A stretch of 64,000 bases of DNA from Didemnitutus sp047777955 (lineage in GTDB: Bacteria; Verrucomicrobiota; Verrucomicrobiia; Opitutales; Opitutaceae): the NCBI RefSeq assembly GCF_047777955.1, contig NZ_CP180537.1, positions 4,278,001 to 4,342,000 on the forward strand. The letters are read 5' to 3'. The notes beneath the pieces were generated by a model. It saw only the letters and a program-made list of their open reading frames with translations, was not told the DNA's origin and searched no databases. Positions 1 through 9,605 of the stretch are shown here, piece after piece. Each line of letters starts with the position of its first letter. Positions within the stretch are counted from its first letter, which is position 1. The position numbers and the translations under genes are program-made.

Positions 1-976
1 CGGGCGCGAACCAGAAGCCGTTGTAGACGAGCTCGGCATACTTCGGGATGAAGCTGTCGCGGATGTGCAGCACCTCGCGATCGAGCGTGAGCGACTCCAC
101 CTGGCGGTGCGCCTGCATGAGGATCGTGCCGCCCGGGGTCTCGTAGACGCCGCGCGACTTCATGCCGACGAAACGATTTTCGACGAGGTCGACGCGGCCG
201 ATGCCGTGCTTGCCGCCGAGCTTGTTGAGCGTCTTGAGCACGCCGGCGGGCGTCATCCTCTTGCCGTTCACGGCGACGCAGTTGCCCTTTTCGAAATCGA
301 GTTCGACGTATTCGGCCTTGTTCGGCGCATCCTCCGGCGAGACGGAGAGCTTGAACATGCCCTTGTTCTCCTTGGTCGTCGGATCGAACCACGGATCCTC
401 GAGGATGCCGGCTTCGTAGGAGATGTGGAGAAGGTTGCGGTCCATCGAATACGGCTTCTTGAGCGAGGCCTCGACGGGGATGTTGTGCTCGGCGCAATAC
501 GCGATCATCTCGGCGCGGCCGGGGAACTTCTCGCGGTAGCTTTCGAGCTTCCACGGCGCGATGATGTTGAGGTGCGGAGCGAGCGCCATGTAGGTGAGCT
601 CGAAGCGGCATTGGTCATTGCCCTTGCCGGTGGCGCCGTGCGCGACGGTGTCGGCCTTTTCCTTCTTCGCGATTTCGATCTGGGCCTTCGCGATGAGCGG
701 GCGCGCGATCGAGGTGCCTAGGTAATACTGACCCTCGTAGATCGCGTTGGCGCGGATCATCGGGTAGATGAAGTCGCGGGCGAACTCCTCGACGAGGTCG
801 AGGGTGTAGTGCTTGGACGCGCCGGTCTTCTTCGCCTTCGCGGGCAGGCCCTTGAGTTCCTCCTCCTGGCCGATGTCGGCCGCGAACGTGACGATTTCGG
901 CGTCGTAGGTTTCGCGGAGCCACTTGACGATGACGGAGGTGTCGAGACCTCCGGAGTAGGCGAGCACGATCTTCAT
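1..976 (-). CDS. argG: Argininosuccinate synthase, 3' end cut by window edge
   Basis: Joins citrulline and aspartate, using ATP, to make argininosuccinate in the cytoplasm, the penultimate step of arginine synthesis. The reverse strand reads from an ATG at 976 into MKIVLAYSGGLDTSV, the PP-loop ATP pyrophosphatase signature SGGLDT at residues 8-13. The body is collinear with the family: TGKGNDQCRFELTY near residue 120 and the later GRVDLVENRFVGMKSRG block are both present. About 325 residues are visible of a family length near 400, so the last fifth lies left of the window. It is the sixth arginine gene here but is separated from argF by a prepilin gene on the other strand, so it must use its own promoter in 977-1126. 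No clear Shine-Dalgarno sequence is visible. Confidence 0.97.
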   Translation of the reverse strand, partial: MKIVLAYSGGLDTSVIVKWLRETYDAEIVTFAADIGQEEELKGLPAKAKKTGASKHYTLDLVEEFARDFIYPMIRANAIYEGQYYLGTSIARPLIAKAQIEIAKKEKADTVAHGATGKGNDQCRFELTYMALAPHLNIIAPWKLESYREKFPGRAEMIAYCAEHNIPVEASLKKPYSMDRNLLHISYEAGILEDPWFDPTTKENKGMFKLSVSPEDAPNKAEYVELDFEKGNCVAVNGKRMTPAGVLKTLNKLGGKHGIGRVDLVENRFVGMKSRGVYETPGGTILMQAHRQVESLTLDREVLHIRDSFIPKYAELVYNGFWFAP

Positions 977-1126
977 GGTAGAGCGCGCAGTGTGAGACCG
1001 GCCGGGCCGCGCTCGCAAAATAAAAATGGGTCAAAATCGCGCGGCGCTTTTCACCGGGCTTTCACCCTTGGCGGCTCGCGAATCCGGGCGCGCCGGGGCA
1101 TCCTGCCGACAACCCAAGGATCTGTC

Positions 1127-1618
1127 ATGAGCACGCCCTCCCCCGCCCGCTCGCGCCGCTCCTCCCGCGGCTTCACGCTCGTCGAAATCATGATCGTCGT
1201 CGTCATCATCGGCCTCCTCGCCGCGCTCGCGATCCCGGCGATGCAGCGCGTCCAGCGCGCCGCGCAAAATGTCCGCGTCGCGAACGATTTTCGCGTCTTT
1301 GCCCAGGCCTTCGAGACCTACGCGCTGCAGAACGGCTTCTGGCCGAACAACGCCGGCGGCGGCGTGGTGCCGACGGCGCCCGTGTCCATGGCCGGCGACT
1401 TCAAGACGTCGGTCTGGCAGACCACGACCACCATCGGCGGCCGCTGGAACTGGGATCGCAACATGAGCGGCGTCGCCGCGGGCATCTCCATTTCGGGGCT
1501 GACCTGCACCGACGCACAGCTCGAGGAAATCGACGCCAAGCTCGACGACGGCAACCTCGGCACGGGACGATTCCAGAAGACGCAGTCGAACCGCGTCACG
1601 CTGATCCTCGAGCAGTGA
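1127..1618 (+). CDS. Type IV pilin / pseudopilin-like prepilin (163 aa)
   Basis: A small prepilin. The positively charged leader ends SRRSSRG at residue 15 and is followed by FTLVEIMIVVVIIGLLAALA, the class III signal with Phe at mature +1 and Glu at mature +5. A prepilin peptidase should cut and N-methylate at G15-F16. The long N-terminal helix continues through AMQRVQRAAQNVRVANDFRVFAQAFETYA, as in PulG/GspG-like proteins. The C-terminal domain, with two aromatic-rich stretches and only one Cys, is not one I recognise. The reading frame is open further upstream, but the ATG at 1127 is the only start that gives a proper leader. No other secretion or pilus gene is nearby, and the gene sits between argG and argF in opposite orientation, converging on argF. 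It could be a structural pilin, a minor pseudopilin, or a free-standing filament subunit of the type abundant in Verrucomicrobiota. Confidence 0.88.
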   Translation: MSTPSPARSRRSSRGFTLVEIMIVVVIIGLLAALAIPAMQRVQRAAQNVRVANDFRVFAQAFETYALQNGFWPNNAGGGVVPTAPVSMAGDFKTSVWQTTTTIGGRWNWDRNMSGVAAGISISGLTCTDAQLEEIDAKLDDGNLGTGRFQKTQSNRVTLILEQ

Positions 1619-1640
1619 GCCGGCGAAACCGGCCGCCGGT

Positions 1641-2591
1641 TCAGGCCCGCGGGCGGGCGGCGGCGAGCGTGGCCATGATGGCCTTCTGCACGTGCAGGCG
1701 GTTCTCCGCCTCGTCGAAGATGATGCAGCGCGGGTTGTCGAGGACCGCCTGCTCCACTTCCTCGCCGGCGTGCGCCGGGAGGCAGTGCATGAAATACGCG
1801 TCGGGTTTGGCGGCGGCGAAGAGTTTGGCGGTCACCTGATACGGCGACATCACGCGGATGCGCTCCTTCGTCTCCTCCTCCTTGCCCATCGACACCCACA
1901 CGTCGGTGTAGACGACGTCGGCATCCTTCACCGCCTCGTAGGGATCGGTGGTGAAGTGGTAGTTCTTCGGCAGGCCGTCCTGCGCGAGCTGCGCGTCGAT
2001 CTCCGGCCCGGGTGCGAACTGCGCCGGACCCGCGAGGCTGATCTTCATGCCGAAGAGCGCCGCACCGAGGATCCACGAGTAGGCCATGTTGCACGCCGTG
2101 TCGCCGAGGAAGGCGATCTTGCGGCCCTTCAGCGAGGCGAGGCGGTCGCCGTTGCCGGCCCAGCGTTCCGTCAGGGTGAACGCGTCGGTGTAGATCTGGC
2201 AGGGATGAAGGAAATCCGTCAACGCGTTCACGATCGGGATCGTGCCCGCGGCGGCGAGGCGCTCGACCTCGCTCTGCTCGTAGGTGCGCACGATCAGGCC
2301 GTGCACGAAGCGCGAGAGCACCTTGGCGGTATCCTCGACCGACTCGCCGCGGCCGATCTGGATGTCGTTGCGGTTGAGGAAAAGCGGATTGCCGCCGAGT
2401 TCGTGGATGCCGACCTCGAACGACACGCGCGTGCGCGTGCTGCTCTTCGAAAAGATCAGCGCCCACGTCTGGCCGGCGAGCGGCTTCTCGTGCGTGCCGC
2501 GCTCGCGCTTGAGGCGGGCGGCGAGGCCGAAGATCTGCGCGACTTCTTCGCGGGTGAAATCGGTGTCCTTGAGGAAGTGACGCGTAGGCAT
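1641..2591 (-). CDS. argF: Ornithine carbamoyltransferase (316 aa)
   Basis: Transfers the carbamoyl group of carbamoyl phosphate to ornithine to make citrulline. All catalytic signatures are visible: the carbamoyl-phosphate loop SSTRTR at residues 50-55, HPCQ at 129-132, the ornithine-binding SMGKE loop at 234-238, and HCLPAH at 269-274. Length is normal for the family. The ATG shares one base with the TGA of argD (TGATG on the coding strand), so the two are translationally coupled. It is the last gene of the argC-J-B-D-F run. It converges on the prepilin gene with only 22 bases between stops, where a 6-bp inverted repeat (1627-1632 with 1636-1641) lies without a T-tract. Confidence 0.97.
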   Translation of the reverse strand: MPTRHFLKDTDFTREEVAQIFGLAARLKRERGTHEKPLAGQTWALIFSKSSTRTRVSFEVGIHELGGNPLFLNRNDIQIGRGESVEDTAKVLSRFVHGLIVRTYEQSEVERLAAAGTIPIVNALTDFLHPCQIYTDAFTLTERWAGNGDRLASLKGRKIAFLGDTACNMAYSWILGAALFGMKISLAGPAQFAPGPEIDAQLAQDGLPKNYHFTTDPYEAVKDADVVYTDVWVSMGKEEETKERIRVMSPYQVTAKLFAAAKPDAYFMHCLPAHAGEEVEQAVLDNPRCIIFDEAENRLHVQKAIMATLAAARPRA

Positions 2592-3814
2592 CAGGCGGTC
2601 TCCTTTTTCCTGAGCGCGCCGCGGATGATGTCGGTCGCGAGCGTGAGGTGCTCGGACGTGGCGATGAGCGGCGGGAGCAGGCGAATGGTGTTCAGGCCGG
2701 CGACCGGGCAGAGCAGCCCGCCCTCGCGCAGCAGCGGCAGATACGGCGCCGGCTCGCCGTGCAGGCGCAGGCCGAGCATGTAGCCGCGGCCGGTGACGCC
2801 GGCGACCTGCCGAGGAAACTCGACCGCGAGCTGCTCGAGCTGGGCCTTCCACGCCGCGCCGTTGGCGGCGACCTTGCGGATCAGGTCCTCGCGCTCGAGC
2901 ACTTCGAACACCGCCAGCGCGGCGGCGCAGGCGAGCGGCGAGCCGCCGAAGGTGGTGCCGTGCGAGCCGGGGGTGAAGAGCTCGGCGTGCTTCTCGCCGC
3001 ACCAGATCGCACCCATCGGGTAGCCGTTGGCGATGCCCTTGGCCATGCCGATGACGTCGGCGCGGACGCCGGAGTGCTGGAAGGCGTAGAATGCGCCGGT
3101 GCGGCCGAAGCCGCACTGCACCTCGTCGAGCATGAGCAGGAGGTTGTGCTGGTCGCACAGCCGGCGCAGGCCCCAGAGGAACTCGTCGGTGCACATCGTC
3201 ACGCCGCCCTCGCCCTGCACCGTCTCGATCATGATCGCGGCGGTCTGGTCGTCGATCAGGTCGGCGAAGCTCTGGACGTTGTTGATCTCGCCGGCGGCGA
3301 AACCGGGCACGAGCGGGCGGAAGCCCTTCTGGATCTTCTCCTGCGGCGTCGCGCTCATGCCGCCGTAGGTGCGGCCGTGGAAGGCGTTCTTCGCCACGAG
3401 GACCTTGTAGCACTTGCCCTCCTCGCCCGACTTGCGGATGCCGTGCAGGCGCGAGAGCTTGATCATCGCCTCGTTCGCCTCCGTGCCGGAGTTGCAGAGG
3501 TAGACGCGGCCGGGACCGGCCTGCTGCACGAGGCGGCGCGCGAGTTCACCGTAGTTCGGGTTGCGGTAGAGGTTGCTGCAGTGGATCAGCTCGCCGGCCT
3601 GGCGGCGGATGGCCTCGACCCAGACCGGGTGGCAGTGGCCGAGGGCGTTGACGGCGATGCCGGAGGCGAAATCGAGATACTTCTTGCCGGTGTCGTCCCA
3701 GGCCCAGACGCCCTCTCCTCGCACGAGCGTGAGCGGGGCCTTGGCGTAGTTTTTCATCACATACGCGTCGTAGAGCTCGGCGGCATTGGTGCGGACGATG
3801 GAGGGTTGGTTCAT
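2591..3814 (-). CDS. argD: Acetylornithine / succinyldiaminopimelate aminotransferase (407 aa)
   Basis: PLP-dependent class III aminotransferase converting N-acetylglutamate semialdehyde to N-acetylornithine. Visible marks are SGTEAN at residues 109-114 (cofactor phosphate), LMLDEVQCGFGRTG at 227-240 with the Asp that contacts the pyridine nitrogen, and GMAKGIANGYPMGA with the Schiff-base Lys at 259. The start chosen is the ATG at 3814 (MNQPSIVRTNAAELYD). An open frame runs 15 codons further upstream but adds nothing conserved. It is coupled to argF by a one-base overlap. ArgD often also serves lysine synthesis, which cannot be decided here. Confidence 0.96.
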   Translation of the reverse strand: MNQPSIVRTNAAELYDAYVMKNYAKAPLTLVRGEGVWAWDDTGKKYLDFASGIAVNALGHCHPVWVEAIRRQAGELIHCSNLYRNPNYGELARRLVQQAGPGRVYLCNSGTEANEAMIKLSRLHGIRKSGEEGKCYKVLVAKNAFHGRTYGGMSATPQEKIQKGFRPLVPGFAAGEINNVQSFADLIDDQTAAIMIETVQGEGGVTMCTDEFLWGLRRLCDQHNLLLMLDEVQCGFGRTGAFYAFQHSGVRADVIGMAKGIANGYPMGAIWCGEKHAELFTPGSHGTTFGGSPLACAAALAVFEVLEREDLIRKVAANGAAWKAQLEQLAVEFPRQVAGVTGRGYMLGLRLHGEPAPYLPLLREGGLLCPVAGLNTIRLLPPLIATSEHLTLATDIIRGALRKKETA

Positions 3815-3876
3815 GGAAATAACGAGGTCAGACGAACGCGCCGTGCGGCGCACTCCCAAATTCGGCGGCGACCGTA

Positions 3877-4767
<891 letters not shown>

Positions 4768-4934
4768 GGCGTGGGAGTGGGAAGGCGACCGGTGGTCATC
4801 GATGGGTGACGGCGGAAAATTTTCTGAACCCAACGCGCGGCGATTTCACTAAAAAATGCACCGCGGCGAGGAGCCGGCGCGCGACTCGCGCCGACCCGCG
4901 GCGCGACGGACGGCGCCGGTGCGCGGAGCGAGCG

Positions 4935-6167
4935 TCACTCGCTCTTGTTGTAGTTCACGTAGCCCTCGGTGAGGTCGGTCGCGAGGAGGCGGTAGCCGGC
5001 CTTGCCGAGATGCAGGTCGATCGTGATGGTGAAGCGGCGCTGCTTCACGATCTCCTTCCACTTCGGCTTCAGCTCCGGGTGCGGCTTGCCGGCGGTCATG
5101 GCCGGCGTGTCGTTGTAGCGGATGTCGAGCTTGGCCTCGACGAGCTTGGCGCCGGAGTAGCCGGCGGCATCGGCCAAACGGCCCCAGTTCGGGTCCTCGC
5201 CATACCAGGACGACTTCACGAGGAGGGAATTGCCGATGGCGCGCGCGCACTTCTCGGCGTCCTCGGCCGAGGCGGCGCCCTGGACCTTCACCTCGATGAC
5301 CTTGGTGATCTTCTCGCCGTCGGAGACGATCTTGTCGGCGAGGATGTCGCAGGCCTTCCAGACGGCCTCGGCAAAGAGGACGCGAAGTTCGCGCGGGCTC
5401 TTGTCGCCGACGGAGACGCCGGAGTGGCCGTTGGCGAGCATGAGGACGGTGTCGTTCGTGCTCATGTCGCCGTCGACGGTGATGCAGTTGAACGTGCCGT
5501 TGACCGCCTCGGTGAGCGTTTTCTGGAGGAAGCTGCGCGGGACGGAAAAGTCGGTGGCGAGGAACGCGAGCATCGTCGCCATGTTCGGCTGGATCATGCC
5601 CGCGCCCTTGGCGAAGCCGGCGACGGTGTGCTTCTTGCCGTCGTAGGTGAACGAGACCGTGACGGTCTTGGCCTTGGTGTCGGAAGTCAGGATGGCGTCG
5701 GCGGCCTTCTTGCCGTGCGCGGGCGTGCGGCCCTTCTCGGTCACGGCGCGCTCGAGGCCCTTGATCACGCGATCCATCGGCAGGGGCTGGCCGATGCGGC
5801 CGGTCGAGCAGACGAAGAACGCCGGCGGCTTCTGGTTGAGCGACGCGGCGGCGCGCTGCGCCATGGTCTGCGCGTCCTTCAGGCCCTCGGGGCCGGTGCA
5901 GGCGTTGGCGTTGCCGGAGTTGGCGACGAAGCCGTGGAACGGGCCGCCTTCCTCGAGATTCTTCTGGCAGAGCAGCACGGGCGCGGCCTTGACCGCGTTC
6001 TTCGTGAACGTGCCGGCGGCGGTGCACGGGCGCATCGAGTAGACCAGCGCGAGGTCGAGGCGCTTGAGGTCGTTTTTCTGGCGGATGTCGCAGGCGACGC
6101 CCGCCGCTTCGAAGCCAGGCACGTCCGTGATACCTGCACTATCCGGCGTAACGGTCAGTTGGGTCAT
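4935..6167 (-). CDS. argJ: Bifunctional ornithine acetyltransferase / N-acetylglutamate synthase (410 aa)
   Basis: Moves the acetyl group from N-acetylornithine to glutamate (and may also use acetyl-CoA), closing the cyclic arginine pathway. The precursor cleaves itself into alpha and beta chains. The cleavage block KGAGMIQPNMATM lies at residues 187-199, with the catalytic Thr at 198 that becomes the beta-chain N-terminus. VANSGNANACTG at 81-92 is the conserved oxyanion region, and DPNWGR is also present. Start ATG at 6167 (MTQLTVTPDS) follows the argC stop by 17 bases, so the two are cotranscribed. No strong ribosome-binding site is visible. Confidence 0.97.
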   Translation of the reverse strand: MTQLTVTPDSAGITDVPGFEAAGVACDIRQKNDLKRLDLALVYSMRPCTAAGTFTKNAVKAAPVLLCQKNLEEGGPFHGFVANSGNANACTGPEGLKDAQTMAQRAAASLNQKPPAFFVCSTGRIGQPLPMDRVIKGLERAVTEKGRTPAHGKKAADAILTSDTKAKTVTVSFTYDGKKHTVAGFAKGAGMIQPNMATMLAFLATDFSVPRSFLQKTLTEAVNGTFNCITVDGDMSTNDTVLMLANGHSGVSVGDKSPRELRVLFAEAVWKACDILADKIVSDGEKITKVIEVKVQGAASAEDAEKCARAIGNSLLVKSSWYGEDPNWGRLADAAGYSGAKLVEAKLDIRYNDTPAMTAGKPHPELKPKWKEIVKQRRFTITIDLHLGKAGYRLLATDLTEGYVNYNKSE

Positions 6168-6184
6168 TTTTCGAGGGTGGGTGC

Positions 6185-7216
6185 TTAAAGCAGTCCGGCG
6201 GTCTCGGGGAAACCGCACCAGAGATTCATGATCTGCACGGCCTGGCCGCTGGCGCCCTTGACGAGGTTGTCGACGGCGGACGTGAGCACGAAGTTGCCCG
6301 TGCGAGTGTCGTGCACGGCGGAGATATCGACGCGGTTGGTGCCGGTGACGTGGGCGGAGTCGGGCGTCTCGCCGCTGGGGAGGATCGAGACGAAGGACCG
6401 GCCGGCGTAGGCGGCGCGCCAGGCGGCGTAGACGGCATCGAGCGTCGCGCCGGCGGCGGCGGGGACGGTGATCGTCGTGATGATGCCGCGGCGCATCGGC
6501 GCGAGGTGCGGATTGAACTGGAGCACGATCTTCGCGCCCGCGCGCAACGAAAGCTGCTCCTCGATCTCGGCGAGGTGGCGGTGCTTGACCAGGCCGTAGG
6601 CCTTGGCGCTCTCGGCGCGCTCGACGTAGAGGTAGGTCTCCTCGACCTTCTTGCCGGCGCCGGAGACGCCGGAGAAGGAATTCACGACGATGTGTTCGCG
6701 CGCGACGAGGCCGGCGGCAAGCAGCGGCGCGAGCGGGACGAGCGTGCTGGTCGGGTAGCACCCGGGCGCGGCGGCGAGTTTGATCTCAGTTTTCCACTTC
6801 GCGTCGGTGAGCTCGGGCAGCACGAAGCGCGTCTGCGGCAGCAGCTCGGGCGCGTGGTGCTTGCCGTAGTATTTCTCGTAGGTCGCGAGATCGGCGATGC
6901 GGAAGTCGGCGCTGAGGTCGACGACCTTGCGGCCGGCGGGCACGAGGGCCTTGGCGAAATCCGCCGCGGCGCCGTGCGGCAGCGCGAGGAACCACAGGCC
7001 GATGTCGTCGCGGGCCGCGAGTTCGCCGGCATCGGAGCCGATGAACGGGAGCGTGTCCGCGGCCGTGCCGCGCAGGGCCGGGATCACGCTCGAGAGGGAC
7101 TTGCCCGCGTGCTGGCGTGACGTGACCGCCGCCAGAGTGACGTGCGGATGGCCCAAGAGGAGTTTAACGAGAACTTCGCCGGAGTAACCCGACGCGCCGA
7201 CAATGCCGACTTTCAT
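6185..7216 (-). CDS. argC: N-acetyl-gamma-glutamyl-phosphate reductase (343 aa)
   Basis: NADPH-dependent reduction of N-acetylglutamyl phosphate to the semialdehyde. The Rossmann motif GASGYSGE is at residues 7-14 and the catalytic Cys is C153 in PGCYPTS. The His-containing block around NPHLAPMRRGI is also present, and length matches type 1 ArgC. It heads the argC-J-B-D-F transcript. The 100 bases upstream contain the rpsI terminator and probably the arg promoter. I could not recognise an ArgR operator by eye. Confidence 0.96.
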   Translation of the reverse strand: MKVGIVGASGYSGEVLVKLLLGHPHVTLAAVTSRQHAGKSLSSVIPALRGTAADTLPFIGSDAGELAARDDIGLWFLALPHGAAADFAKALVPAGRKVVDLSADFRIADLATYEKYYGKHHAPELLPQTRFVLPELTDAKWKTEIKLAAAPGCYPTSTLVPLAPLLAAGLVAREHIVVNSFSGVSGAGKKVEETYLYVERAESAKAYGLVKHRHLAEIEEQLSLRAGAKIVLQFNPHLAPMRRGIITTITVPAAAGATLDAVYAAWRAAYAGRSFVSILPSGETPDSAHVTGTNRVDISAVHDTRTGNFVLTSAVDNLVKGASGQAVQIMNLWCGFPETAGLL

Positions 7217-7262
7217 CTAATTGAGGGGGGACTAAATGGGAATGGAGGGGACTGGCGCAAAT

Positions 7263-7291
7263 AAAAACGGGGTGCTCGTGGCACCCCGTTT
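7263..7291 (-). terminator. Rho-independent terminator of the rplM-rpsI operon
   Basis: An 11-bp perfect stem (7265-7275 with 7281-7291) and a 5-base loop. On the minus strand it is followed by a run of T (A-run at 7263-7267 on the plus strand). It lies 29 bases beyond the rpsI stop and separates the ribosomal operon from the argC transcript. Confidence 0.9.
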
Positions 7292-7319
7292 GCGAATGAA
7301 AACCTGCTTCGGCCAGCGA

Positions 7320-7718
7320 TTAGCGCTTCGAGAACTGGAAGCGCTTGCGGGCGCCCGGCTGGCCGGGCTTCTTGCGCTCTTTTTCGCGCGGGTCACGGGT
7401 GAGATGACCGGCCTTCTTGAGCGTGACGCGGAGCTCGGAGTTGAACTTGAGCAGCGCGCGGGCGATGCCGTGCGACACCGCGCCGGCCTGGCTGCTGATG
7501 CCGCCACCCTGCACGTTGGCCACGACGTCGAACTTGTCCTTCACGTCGGCGGTCGTGAGGGGACCGGCGGCGCGGCGGGCGAAGTTGTCGTGCTTGAAAT
7601 AGGCGTCGAAGTCGCGGCCGTTGGCCGAGAGCTTGCCGGAGCCGGCGACGAGGCGAACGCGGGCGGTCGAGGTCTTGCGACGGCCGGTGCCGATGAAAAC
7701 GGTGGAGTCAGCGCTCAT
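7320..7718 (-). CDS. rpsI: 30S ribosomal protein S9 (132 aa)
   Basis: Small-subunit protein whose basic C-terminal tail reaches the P-site tRNA. FIGTGRRKTSTARVRL at the N-terminus, the central GGGISSQAGAVSHGIARAL and the basic end RKRFQFSKR (terminating in the usual Lys-Arg) identify it. Length is normal. It follows rplM by 8 bases in the standard rplM-rpsI order and ends at a strong terminator. Confidence 0.98.
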   Translation of the reverse strand: MSADSTVFIGTGRRKTSTARVRLVAGSGKLSANGRDFDAYFKHDNFARRAAGPLTTADVKDKFDVVANVQGGGISSQAGAVSHGIARALLKFNSELRVTLKKAGHLTRDPREKERKKPGQPGARKRFQFSKR

Positions 7719-7726
7719 GGATCAGA

Positions 7727-8149
7727 TCAAAGCTTGATGGGGTTCTGCGCGGCGTGCGGGTGCTCGGCGCCCGGGAACACGCGGAGCTTGGTGAGCATCT
7801 TGCGCGCGATGTAGTTCTTCGGGAGCATGCCCTTCACGGCCTGCATGATGATGAATTCCGGCTTCTTGGCGCGGACTTCGGTGAGCTTGCGGTATTTCTC
7901 GCCGCCGACGTAGCCGGAGAACGACATATACTCGGTCACTTCTTCCTTCTTGCCGGTGAGGGCAATTTTGCTCGCGTTGATGACGATGACGAAGTCGCCG
8001 GTATCGACGTGCGGAGTGTAGGTGGCCTTGTTGCGACCACGGATGATGTTGGCGACTTTGACTGCGAGACGGCCAAGAACCTGCCCCTCGGCATCGATCA
8101 GATACCACTTGGGCTGGACTGTCTCTTTTTTGGCCAGATAGGTTTTCAT
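7727..8149 (-). CDS. rplM: 50S ribosomal protein L13 (140 aa)
   Basis: Large-subunit protein of early assembly. ATG at 8149 gives MKTYLAKKETVQPKWYLIDA, then GQVLGRLAVKVANIIRGRNK and the GMLPKN block, all L13 hallmarks. An upstream in-frame ATG at 8227 would add 26 unrelated residues and is rejected. First gene of the two-gene ribosomal operon. A TTGACA hexamer lies on the coding strand at 8193-8188, but no convincing -10 box is seen at the right spacing. Confidence 0.98.
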   Translation of the reverse strand: MKTYLAKKETVQPKWYLIDAEGQVLGRLAVKVANIIRGRNKATYTPHVDTGDFVIVINASKIALTGKKEEVTEYMSFSGYVGGEKYRKLTEVRAKKPEFIIMQAVKGMLPKNYIARKMLTKLRVFPGAEHPHAAQNPIKL

Positions 8150-8253
8150 TGCGGAAAGAGGCCCAAGGGAAAGATTCCGCCCTACCCTGTCAACACCCAA
8201 GCTTTCACATTTTCGGCGCGGGCCCAAACGGGCCGGTTTCCGGGGCTAAGCGC

Positions 8254-8991
8254 TCAAAATTCGTAGCTTGCGGCAAGACTGAACCAAATCCTGCCCCCCG
8301 GGGAGGCCTCGTTGGGCGACCAAAAGCGGCGGGCGCCGTTCGTGCCGGCATAGTGCCCTCCCGCCGTCAGCACCGTCTGGCCGCCGATGCGATAGGGCAG
8401 CGTCAGGTCGAGGCCGTGATAGGTGTAGGCGTCCTCCACCCGCGCCCCCGGGAGCTGCGGCAGCGCGTCGTCCGCCTCCACCGAGCCGCCGTAGATCCGG
8501 TAGTGGAGGAAAGCGCCCCACGCCTTCAGCGCGTAGTCCCCCGCGTAGCTCAGTTCGCCGATGTCGGCGCGACGATTCACGTCGCGCGTGAAGCTCGCCG
8601 TCGCGCGGCCGGGGCCGAGGGGCAGCGCCACCGACGCCGTCACCTCGCCGGTGTGCGCGGGATGGCCGTCATAGGCATCGCCGAGGTGGTAATGCGCGAT
8701 CCGGATCCCCACCGCGGCGCCGCGCTCGAAGGTATGCGTGTAGCCGGCGCTCACGCCCAGTTCGCGCCAGCGGCCCTGCGCGAGCGGCAGATTCACCCAC
8801 GCGCCGAAGCTCCACGCCTCATCGGTCAGCCAGGCCCCCGGCCGCACCGAGGCCCCCGCGCGCTCGATGCCGCGGCGCACGAACTTCGATTCGACCGTGG
8901 CATCCACGCTGCGCACCCATTCGCCGTCGGCGGCGCCGACGCGCGCGGCGAGCAGGCAGAGGAGCAAGGCAAGGACGCGGCGCACGGGCAA
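8254..8991 (-). CDS. Exported probable outer-membrane beta-barrel protein (245 aa), unknown function
   Basis: I do not recognise a named family. The N-terminus MPVRRVLALLLCLLAARVGAA is a signal peptide. The mature part is made of alternating hydrophobic and polar strands rich in Gly, Tyr and Trp, and it ends in Phe (AASYEF), the usual C-terminal signature for BAM-dependent outer-membrane barrels. The size would suit a barrel of roughly 8-12 strands. There is no lipobox and no enzymatic motif. It stands alone between rplM (same strand) and a divergent DUF423 gene 44 bases away. The function of a small porin-like protein in this position is unknown. Confidence 0.75.
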   Translation of the reverse strand: MPVRRVLALLLCLLAARVGAADGEWVRSVDATVESKFVRRGIERAGASVRPGAWLTDEAWSFGAWVNLPLAQGRWRELGVSAGYTHTFERGAAVGIRIAHYHLGDAYDGHPAHTGEVTASVALPLGPGRATASFTRDVNRRADIGELSYAGDYALKAWGAFLHYRIYGGSVEADDALPQLPGARVEDAYTYHGLDLTLPYRIGGQTVLTAGGHYAGTNGARRFWSPNEASPGGRIWFSLAASYEF

Positions 8992-9035
8992 AGGAAGGTT
9001 GGTTTTCGCCGCGTTGTCGACACACTCGTTTTTCC

Positions 9036-9422
9036 ATGACCGGTCCCACTCGCCTCATCACGCTCGCCGCGGCCGTGCTCGGTTTCCTCGGCGTCGCGCT
9101 CGGCGCCTTCGGCGCCCACGGCCTGAAAGCCACGCTCGAAGCCCACGGCTCCGTCGAGACGTGGAAGACCGCGGTGCTCTACCAGCTCGTCCACGCCGTC
9201 GCCTTGCTGGCCCTCGCGGGCTGGCGCGACGCGCATGCCGGTCCCAGCGGTCGCGTCGCGGCGCTCTGGACCCTCGGCGTGGCGCTGTTTTCCGGTTCGC
9301 TCTACTGGCTCGCGCTCGGCGGGCCGAAGTTTCTCGGCCCGGTCACGCCGCTCGGCGGCCTCGCTTTCCTGCTCGGCTGGGGCTGCCTCGCCTGGCACGC
9401 GTGGCGCCAACCCGTCGCGTGA
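9036..9422 (+). CDS. DUF423 family small inner-membrane protein (128 aa)
   Basis: Four hydrophobic segments are visible (about residues 7-27, 48-63, 72-93, 103-121). The GAFGAHGL motif near residues 23-30 and the YQLVHAVALL segment are the marks of the DUF423 (YwdK-like) family, whose function is unknown. Length is typical. ATG at 9036. The gene diverges from the barrel protein and is followed by 183 bases in which I see no gene, then by the nucleotidyltransferase. Confidence 0.88.
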   Translation: MTGPTRLITLAAAVLGFLGVALGAFGAHGLKATLEAHGSVETWKTAVLYQLVHAVALLALAGWRDAHAGPSGRVAALWTLGVALFSGSLYWLALGGPKFLGPVTPLGGLAFLLGWGCLAWHAWRQPVA

Positions 9423-9605
9423 CGCGCGCGGCCCGCGGCGCGGGCTGATCGCGGACGCCGCCCGCGCGCCCGCATCGTCCGCGTTTCCTCCACCGGAGCG
9501 GACGCGTCGGACGCGCGCATCGGACACGGCGCGGGCACCGTCGTGCTGCCACGGGCAAGCCTTGCGCCCCGCCCCTTTCGGGCCACGCTGGGCCGCGTCG
9601 GCCAC

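Noticed and set aside
1627..1641. Hairpin between argF and the prepilin gene as a terminator
   Set aside because: Only 6 bp with a 3-base loop and no T-tract, and it overlaps the argF stop.
8188..8193. TTGACA on the minus strand upstream of rplM as a promoter -35 box
   Set aside because: No credible -10 box at 16-18 bases; kept only as a remark in the rplM entry.
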